Under the pieces are notes generated by a model. The model was not told the origin of the DNA, did not search any database, and saw only the letters and a program-made list of their open reading frames with translations. Both the position numbers and the translations under genes were made by a program. 64,000 bases of DNA, taken from the NCBI RefSeq assembly GCF_902506195.1, contig NZ_LR732817.1, positions 389,147-453,146 of the forward strand, read 5' to 3'. Numbering within the stretch: the stretch's first letter is position 1; each line of letters opens with the position of its first letter. Of this stretch, positions 58,602-64,000 are shown in pieces. This stretch comes from Citricoccus sp. K5 (GTDB taxonomy: Bacteria > Actinomycetota > Actinomycetes > Actinomycetales > Micrococcaceae).

Positions 58602-59881
58602 GGAACGTAGACGTCGTCCGGACCGCGCTGGGCAACACCATGCGGTCCAAGACCAGGACCTTCCTGACGGTCATCGCGATCGTCATCGGTGCCTTCACCC
58701 TGACCCTCACCTCGGGGCTGGGCGCCGGCATCAACAAGTACGTCGACTCGATGGTCGCCGGATTCGGCCAGACCGACCAGATCTACGTCATGCCCGGGAT
58801 GGACCCGTCCCAGCAGATGCCGACCAACGGCGAGCCCCAGGAGTACGATCCCGAGGAATCCGCCGCCACCGGCGAGTTCGGCATGCAGATGCTGGCCGAG
58901 GACGACATCGCCACGATCGAGGGCATCGACGGTGTCACCGACGTGGAACCCATCGTCTTCGTCACCGCCGACTACCTGGAGACGGCCGACGGGGACCAGT
59001 TCGTGCTGCAGTCCCTGGGCTTCCCCTCGGACGCCGCCGGCATGGAGATGGAAGCCGGCACCACGCCGGACCCGGAGGCCATGGAGCTCACGGTGCCGGA
59101 GACCTGGCTCTCGGCCTTCGGCACGGAGGACCCGAACGAGGTCCTCGGCGAGACCGTCACGATCGGGCTCAAGGACATGGCCCAGCAGGAGCAGACAGTC
59201 GAGGCGGAGATCGTCGGTGTCTCCCAGCAGGCCATCTCCGGAGTCGGAGGCAGCCCCATGCCGTCCAGCGCCCTGAATGAGGAGCTGAACGACGTGCAGA
59301 CCTCCGGGCTGGACGTGGAGCAACCGAAGAACTACGTGCAGGCCGTGGCCACCGTGGAGAACCTCGAGGCCAACGAGACGGCCATCAAGCAGGCCCTGAG
59401 CGACGAGGGCCTGATGGGCCTGACGCTGGAGGACCAGCTGGGCGTCCTCACCGGGATCATCGACACCGTGACCTGGGTCCTCAACGGCTTCGCGCTGATC
59501 GCCCTGCTGGCCGCCAGCTTCGGCATCGTGAACACCCTCCTGATGTCCGTCCAGGAACGGACGCGGGAGATCGGCCTGATGAAGGCCCTGGGCATGGGCC
59601 GCGGTAAGGTCTTCGGGCTCTTCTCCACCGAGGCCGTCATGCTCGGCGTGATGGGCTCCGTGATCGGCGTGGGGCTCGGCGTGCTCGTCGGTGTGATCGG
59701 GAACGCCGCACTGGTCAACGGCCCGCTGAGCGGCGTGGCCGGGTTGAGCCTGTACGCCGTGGACCCGCTGTCCATCCTGCTGATCGTCGCGTTGATCCTG
59801 GCGATCGCGTTCCTGGCCGGCACCATGCCGGCCGCCCGTGCCGCGAAGAAGGACCCGATCGAGGCCCTGCGGTACGAGTAG
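58598..59881 (+). CDS. MacB/FtsX-type ABC permease
   Basis: A 427-residue permease: TM1 at about 20-45, a large extracytoplasmic MacB-type domain (about 55-270) rich in acidic residues, then three spans (about 285-420) with the conserved MKALGMGRGKVFGLFSTEAVMLG and the final ARAAKKDPIEALRYE, which is the family signature. With the preceding ATPase it forms a mechanotransmission-type ABC system, in Gram-positives often exporting peptides or sensing envelope stress. Substrate unknown. Confidence 0.92.
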   Translation: MRNVDVVRTALGNTMRSKTRTFLTVIAIVIGAFTLTLTSGLGAGINKYVDSMVAGFGQTDQIYVMPGMDPSQQMPTNGEPQEYDPEESAATGEFGMQMLAEDDIATIEGIDGVTDVEPIVFVTADYLETADGDQFVLQSLGFPSDAAGMEMEAGTTPDPEAMELTVPETWLSAFGTEDPNEVLGETVTIGLKDMAQQEQTVEAEIVGVSQQAISGVGGSPMPSSALNEELNDVQTSGLDVEQPKNYVQAVATVENLEANETAIKQALSDEGLMGLTLEDQLGVLTGIIDTVTWVLNGFALIALLAASFGIVNTLLMSVQERTREIGLMKALGMGRGKVFGLFSTEAVMLGVMGSVIGVGLGVLVGVIGNAALVNGPLSGVAGLSLYAVDPLSILLIVALILAIAFLAGTMPAARAAKKDPIEALRYE

Positions 59882-59977
59882 TCCGCCGGTGACAGGTTTC
59901 CACCCATCCGACCGTTCGAACCAGACGAATAACAGCGTGGCCGCTCCCATGGCCACCGCAACGAGAGGGGATATCTC

Positions 59978-60649
59978 ATGACCGACAACCCGCAACAGCC
60001 CCAGAGCAACCCAGCCTCCCAGCAGCCCGGCCAGCAGCCGCCGGCCGCACCGGGCCCGCTGCCCTACGGGACCCCGGCCCAGCAGCCCTACGCGGCTCCC
60101 GACCAGCAGGGTTCCAAGTACGGCACCGGCGCCTATAACCCCGGTGAGGTCGGCCAGCCCATGGACGAGCCCAAGAGCTGGGGCCGGCTGAAGATGCTGA
60201 CCCTGGTGTCATTGGCGATCTACGTCGTCTCCTCCATCGTCAGCTTCCTCACCGCCGGGAATGAGGCCTACCTGGAGGAGCAGATGGACGCCCAGGCGGG
60301 CATGGGCATCCCGCAGGAGGAACTCGAGGACATCGTCGAGATGAGCATGGCGTTCGTCATGATCACAGCCGTGGTCTCCCTGGTCATCGCCGTCGTCGTC
60401 TACCTGCTCGTGTACTTCGGCCTGCGCAAGGGCAAGAACTGGGCCCGCATCCTCGGCACGGTCTTCGCCGCCCTGGGCACCCTGTTCACGCTCTACGGTC
60501 TGATCAGCATCGGCACCATGATGTCCGCGGCCCCGGGCTTGGGCATCGTCACCCTGGTGATCACCGTGGTCTTCGTACTGGTGAACATCTGGTGGCTGGT
60601 GACTGCGTTCTCCAAGGACAGCAACGCCTACGTGAACTCCCGCCGCTGA
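59978..60649 (+). CDS. Membrane protein with Pro/Gln-rich N-terminus
   Basis: 223 residues. The first about 65 residues are disordered and rich in Pro, Gln, Ala and Tyr; then four spans (about 70-90, 125-150, 155-178, 185-210) separated by an acidic loop with QEELEDIVEMSM. The fold recalls DUF4064-like or other four-span Actinobacterial proteins with PQ-rich tails; no function is known. ATG 59978 follows GAGAGGGG. Two hairpins follow the stop. Confidence 0.72.
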   Translation: MTDNPQQPQSNPASQQPGQQPPAAPGPLPYGTPAQQPYAAPDQQGSKYGTGAYNPGEVGQPMDEPKSWGRLKMLTLVSLAIYVVSSIVSFLTAGNEAYLEEQMDAQAGMGIPQEELEDIVEMSMAFVMITAVVSLVIAVVVYLLVYFGLRKGKNWARILGTVFAALGTLFTLYGLISIGTMMSAAPGLGIVTLVITVVFVLVNIWWLVTAFSKDSNAYVNSRR

Positions 60650-60680
60650 TCCGCCACTGACCTGCGGCTCGAACCGCTTT

Positions 60681-60712
60681 GCGGGCAATCCCCACCGGTG
60701 GGGATTGCCCGC
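60681..60712 (+). terminator. 32-base perfect palindrome after the PQ-rich gene
   Basis: 16-base arms with no spacer (turn at CCGG) lie 31 bases beyond the stop and are followed by a T-containing run (ATTGGTGTTTAAG). Likely a rightward terminator. Confidence 0.75.
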
Positions 60713-60749
60713 ATTGGTGTTTAAGGGCTCTGCACAGCCGGGCACGCGA

Positions 60750-60777
60750 AAGCCCCCGGGAATCGTCCCGGGGGCTT
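60750..60777 (-). terminator. Hairpin after sdhB
   Basis: AAGCCCCCGGGA and TCCCGGGGGCTT form a perfect 12-bp stem with a 4-base loop ATCG, between convergent genes and 49 bases from the sdhB stop. Likely the terminator of the sdh operon. Confidence 0.78.
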
Positions 60778-60826
60778 CGGCGTGGGCGGGGGAGTGGCTA
60801 CCCCCGGTGTGGCACGGCGGGCTGGA

Positions 60827-61618
60827 TCAGAAGGATCCGGCCAGCACGGCCTGCTTGACCTCGGCGATGGCCTTGGTCACCTGGATGCCGCGCGGGCAGG
60901 CCTCGGTGCAGTTGAAGGTGGTGCGGCAGCGCCACACGCCTTCCTTGTCATTGAGGATCTCCAGACGCATGTCACCGGCATCGTCGCGCGAGTCGAAGAT
61001 GAAGCGGTGGGCGTTGACGATCGCGGCCGGACCGAAGTACTGGCCATCGGTCCAGAACACCGGGCAGGACGAGGTGCAGGCGGCGCAGAGGATGCACTTG
61101 GTGGTGTCATCGAACCGCTCGCGCTCCTCGGCGGACTGCAGGCGCTCCTTGGTGGGCTCCGGGCCCTTGTTGACCAGGAACGGCATGATCTCGCGGTAGG
61201 ACTGGAAGAACGGATCCATGTCCACGATCAGGTCCTTCTCCACCGGCAGGCCCTTGATGGGCTCCACCAGGATTGGCTTGGACAGGTCGAGGTCCTTCAG
61301 CAGGGTCTTGCAGGCCAGGCGGTTGCGGCCGTTGATGCGCATGGCATCGGAGCCGCACACACCGTGCGCGCAGGACCGGCGGAAGGACAGGGTGCCGTCG
61401 ATGTCCCACTTGACCTTGTGCAGGGCGTCCAGCACGCGGTCGGTGCCGTACATGGTGACGGTCCATTCGTCCCAGTAGGCGTCCTCGGACGTCTCGGGCA
61501 GGTAGCGGCGGACCTTGAGGGTGACGTCGAAGCTCGGGATCTCACCGGTTCCGCCGCCCTGGGCGCCGAGATCGACCTTCGAGGGTCCTTCTGCGGGTTC
61601 GTTGATCGTGGTGCTCAT
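60827..61618 (-). CDS. sdhB: Succinate dehydrogenase iron-sulfur subunit
   Basis: A 263-residue electron-transfer subunit of complex II. Clusters in order: [2Fe-2S] CAHGVCGSD with a downstream Cys, [4Fe-4S] CILCAACTSSCP and [3Fe-4S] CRTTFNCTEACPRGI. It passes electrons from the flavin in SdhA to menaquinone in the membrane. Its ATG shares one base with the sdhA stop (TGATG). It is the last gene of the sdhCDAB operon read from the right edge. Confidence 0.97.
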   Translation of the reverse strand: MSTTINEPAEGPSKVDLGAQGGGTGEIPSFDVTLKVRRYLPETSEDAYWDEWTVTMYGTDRVLDALHKVKWDIDGTLSFRRSCAHGVCGSDAMRINGRNRLACKTLLKDLDLSKPILVEPIKGLPVEKDLIVDMDPFFQSYREIMPFLVNKGPEPTKERLQSAEERERFDDTTKCILCAACTSSCPVFWTDGQYFGPAAIVNAHRFIFDSRDDAGDMRLEILNDKEGVWRCRTTFNCTEACPRGIQVTKAIAEVKQAVLAGSF

Positions 61619-63405
61619 CAGTACTTACGCTCCATCGGCTGGTAACGGGTGACAACAACCGGCTTGGTCTCGGAACGGATGCCCTTGACGCCCTCCATCT
61701 CGGAGTCGGGGTCGCGGTAGAGCATGGAATGCGCCATCCAGTTCGCGTCATCACGGTCGGGGTAGTCCTCGCGGTAGTGTCCGCCGCGGGATTCCTTGCG
61801 GTGCAGGGCGGCCACGGTCATGGCCTCGGCCATGTCCAGCAGGTAGCCCAGCTCCAGGCCCTCCAAGAGGTCCAGGTTGAACCGCTTGCCCTTGTCCTGC
61901 ACGGAGACGTTCTCGTAGCGCTCGCGCAGGGACTCGATCTCGGCCAGGGCCCGGCGGATGGACTCGTCCGTGCGGAAGACCTGCATGTCCGCGTCCATGA
62001 CATCCTGCAGACGGGCCCGCAGCTCGGCCACACGCTCGGTGCCGGTGGCGGAGCGCAGGTTCTCGATGTGCTCGACCGTCGGTGCCTCGCCGTTCTCCGG
62101 CAGCTCCACGAAATCGGCGGTGGCGGCGTACTCGGCGGCGTAGATGCCGGCACGGCGGCCGAAGACGTTGATGTCCAGCAGCGAGTTGGTGCCGAGGCGG
62201 TTGGAGCCGTGCACAGAGACACAAGCGACCTCGCCGGCGGCGTACAGGCCGGGGACCACGGTGTCGTTGTCCTGGAGGACCTCGGCCTTGATGTTGGTCG
62301 GGATGCCGCCCATGACGTAGTGGCAGGTCGGGAAGACCGGAACCGGCTCGGTGTAGGGCTCCACCCCGAGGTAGGTGCGGGCGAACTCGGTGATGTCCGG
62401 GAGCTTGGCGTCGATGTGCGCCGGCTCCAGGTGCGTCAGGTCGAGCAGGACGTAGTCCTTGTTCGGGCCGCAGCCGCGGCCCTGGCGGACCTCCTCGGCC
62501 ATGGACCGGGCCACGATGTCTCGTGGCGCGAGGTCCTTGATGGTCGGGGCGTAGCGCTCCATGAAGCGCTCGCCGTCCGAGTTGCGGAGGATGCCGCCCT
62601 CGCCACGCGCCGCCTCGGAGAGCAGAATACCCAGTCCGGCCAGGCCGGTCGGGTGGAACTGGATGAACTCCATGTCCTCCAGCGGCAGGCCGTTGCGGTA
62701 GGCGATGGCCATGCCGTCACCGGTCAGGGTGTGGGCATTGGAGGTGGTCTTGAAGACCTTGCCCGCGCCGCCGGTGGCGAAGACCACGGACTTGGCCTGG
62801 AAGACGTGCAGTTCGCCGGTGGCCAGTTCGTAGGACACGACGCCGGCCACGCGCTTCTGCGTGAAGGGCGTCCCGTCCGGGCGGGTGCCCGGCTCGTCCA
62901 CCATCAGCACGTCCAGAACGTAGAACTCGTTGTAGAACTCGACGTCGTGCTTGACGCAGTTCTGGTAGAGCGTCTGGAGGATCATGTGGCCGGTGCGGTC
63001 GGCCGCATAGCAGGCGCGGCGGACCGGGGCCTTGCCGTGGTCGCGCGTGTGGCCGCCGAAGCGACGCTGGTCGATCCGGCCCTCCGGGGTGCGGTTGAAG
63101 GGCAGGCCCATCTTCTCCAGGTCGAGCACCGCGTCGATGGCCTCCTTGGCCATGACCTCGGCGGCGTCCTGGTCCACCAGGTAGTCGCCGCCCTTGACGG
63201 TGTCAAAGGTGTGCCACTCCCAATTGTCCTCCTCGACATTGGCCAGGGCGGCACACATGCCGCCCTGGGCCGCGCCCGTGTGTGAACGGGTGGGGTAAAG
63301 CTTGGTCAGCACCGCTGTGCGGGCGCGCTGACCGGATTCGATCGCCGCGCGCATGCCGGCGCCGCCGGCACCGACAATCACGACGTCGTACTTGTGTACC
63401 TGCAT
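61618..63405 (-). CDS. sdhA: Succinate dehydrogenase flavoprotein subunit
   Basis: 595 residues. FAD dinucleotide turn [13 protein letters not shown] at the N-terminus, the covalent-FAD histidine in [14 protein letters not shown], the active-site [10 protein letters not shown] and the late [12 protein letters not shown] are all present. It oxidises succinate to fumarate on the cytoplasmic side. The length fits the SdhA class rather than Actinobacterial fumarate reductase-like homologues of about 640. It lies 66 bases after sdhD. Confidence 0.98.
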   Translation of the reverse strand: MQVHKYDVVIVGAGGAGMRAAIESGQRARTAVLTKLYPTRSHTGAAQGGMCAALANVEEDNWEWHTFDTVKGGDYLVDQDAAEVMAKEAIDAVLDLEKMGLPFNRTPEGRIDQRRFGGHTRDHGKAPVRRACYAADRTGHMILQTLYQNCVKHDVEFYNEFYVLDVLMVDEPGTRPDGTPFTQKRVAGVVSYELATGELHVFQAKSVVFATGGAGKVFKTTSNAHTLTGDGMAIAYRNGLPLEDMEFIQFHPTGLAGLGILLSEAARGEGGILRNSDGERFMERYAPTIKDLAPRDIVARSMAEEVRQGRGCGPNKDYVLLDLTHLEPAHIDAKLPDITEFARTYLGVEPYTEPVPVFPTCHYVMGGIPTNIKAEVLQDNDTVVPGLYAAGEVACVSVHGSNRLGTNSLLDINVFGRRAGIYAAEYAATADFVELPENGEAPTVEHIENLRSATGTERVAELRARLQDVMDADMQVFRTDESIRRALAEIESLRERYENVSVQDKGKRFNLDLLEGLELGYLLDMAEAMTVAALHRKESRGGHYREDYPDRDDANWMAHSMLYRDPDSEMEGVKGIRSETKPVVVTRYQPMERKY

Positions 63406-63471
63406 TCGTTGAGTTCCTTCTGCTCGAGTACTCGAGAAAATTCAGTGGTTCAGTGGGGGTGCGTCAGGGCG

Positions 63472-63957
63472 TCAGAGGGTCTCGCAGAACGCGGGAGTGG
63501 ACTCCAGCAGCATTCCGTCGGCGCCGACGAGGCACGGTTCGAAGGTGAAGATCACCAGGGTGCCGAGCACGATGATGACGGTGGTCGCCGCATAGAGGAC
63601 CATCTTCAGCCAGAACCGCACGCCGTCACGCTCGGCGTAGTCGTTGATGATGGTCCGGACGCCGTTGGTGCCGTGCAGCATGGCCAGCCACAGCAGGGCC
63701 AGGTCCCAGAACTGCCAGAACGGATCGGCCCACTTGCCGGCGACGAAGCCGAAGTCCAGGCCGTTGATGCCGTCCCCGACCATGAGGTTGGAGAAGAGGT
63801 GGACGAAGATCAGCACGACCAGGACCACGCCGGACAGGCGCATGAACAACCAGGCGAGCATCTCGAAGTTGCCGCTCTTGGTCTTGTCCCGGGTGTACTT
63901 CGGGTCGATACGCCCCGTGCGGGGGGCTGCGATCGTGGATTCAACGGTGGCGCTCAT
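63472..63957 (-). CDS. sdhD: Succinate dehydrogenase membrane anchor subunit D
   Basis: A 161-residue anchor with three spans (about 35-58, 80-103, 118-142). RLSGVVLVVLIFVHLFSNLM in the first span carries the likely haem-ligand His, and LHGTNGVRTIINDY is the conserved loop of the quinone site. Together with SdhC it anchors SdhAB and binds haem b and quinone. It starts 3 bases after the sdhC stop. Confidence 0.93.
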   Translation of the reverse strand: MSATVESTIAAPRTGRIDPKYTRDKTKSGNFEMLAWLFMRLSGVVLVVLIFVHLFSNLMVGDGINGLDFGFVAGKWADPFWQFWDLALLWLAMLHGTNGVRTIINDYAERDGVRFWLKMVLYAATTVIIVLGTLVIFTFEPCLVGADGMLLESTPAFCETL

Positions 63958-63960
63958 GGC

Positions 63961-64000
63961 TCAGTGACCTCCGAGGGCAAGCATCAGGTGGCGGATGGCG
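63961..64000 (-). CDS. sdhC: Succinate dehydrogenase cytochrome b subunit, last residues
   Basis: Only the final 12 codons lie in the window. They read AIRHLMLALGGH before the stop, and the GIRHLxxD-like ending is typical of SdhC. The gene continues beyond the right edge and completes an sdhCDAB operon. Confidence 0.75.
   Translation of the reverse strand, partial: AIRHLMLALGGH

Overview
The window is a 64 kb piece of a high-GC (roughly 70%) actinobacterial chromosome. The gene content fits the Micrococcaceae (Micrococcus, Kocuria, Citricoccus or Arthrobacter relatives): a perM-purN-purH-isocitrate dehydrogenase backbone, a monomeric NADP isocitrate dehydrogenase, an LpqY-SugABC-type sugar importer, an MgtA-type mannosyltransferase and an sdhCDAB cluster. 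The genus cannot be fixed from sequence alone. Genes are tightly packed, often with 4-base ATGA or GTGA overlaps. I found no rRNA, tRNA, CRISPR array, prophage or insertion sequence.

Layout. 0-5 kb: end of an APP1-type phosphatase, a thioesterase, then glutamate dehydrogenase, an aldo/keto reductase and a mannosyltransferase on the minus strand. 5-25 kb: the perM, purN and purH genes, which are adjacent in mycobacteria, are separated here by accessory genes. Between perM and purN lie a CmtR-type metal sensor with its cation-efflux pump, a small membrane protein and a four-gene betaine/choline-type ABC importer. Between purN and purH lie a decayed MFS transporter, an intact MFS transporter, a CYTH-CHAD protein, and a complete L-lactate locus (lutABC, lactate permease, FadR-type GntR regulator) with two identical operators in the divergent promoter region. 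purH is followed by mgtE and the isocitrate dehydrogenase, closed by a perfect 25-bp hairpin. 27-38 kb: amino-acid permease, a glutaminase-STAS-cNMP fusion, hydroxyacid dehydrogenase, SDR, HrpB helicase, a lower-GC YihY gene beside a regulator remnant, and a glutamate-cysteine ligase family gene.

38-52 kb: lpqY-sugABC-type importer, gamma carbonic anhydrase, purU, a small membrane protein, catalase with its Fur-type regulator, a flavin oxidoreductase, glyA and folD. purU, glyA and folD serve tetrahydrofolate one-carbon metabolism, and purU and folD share a near-identical 22-base promoter element. 52-64 kb: two coupled MFS exporters, a membrane protein with collagen-like Gly-X-Y repeats, xthA, trpS, a MacB-type ABC pair, another membrane protein, and succinate dehydrogenase subunits B, A, D and the last codons of C.

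Two themes run across the window. First, at about fifteen gene starts a -10-like hexamer lies only 6-7 bases before the start codon, which suggests leaderless transcripts and corrects several start choices (for example purN and cmtR). Second, purine, one-carbon and TCA core genes alternate with substrate-uptake cassettes, each carrying its own local control.
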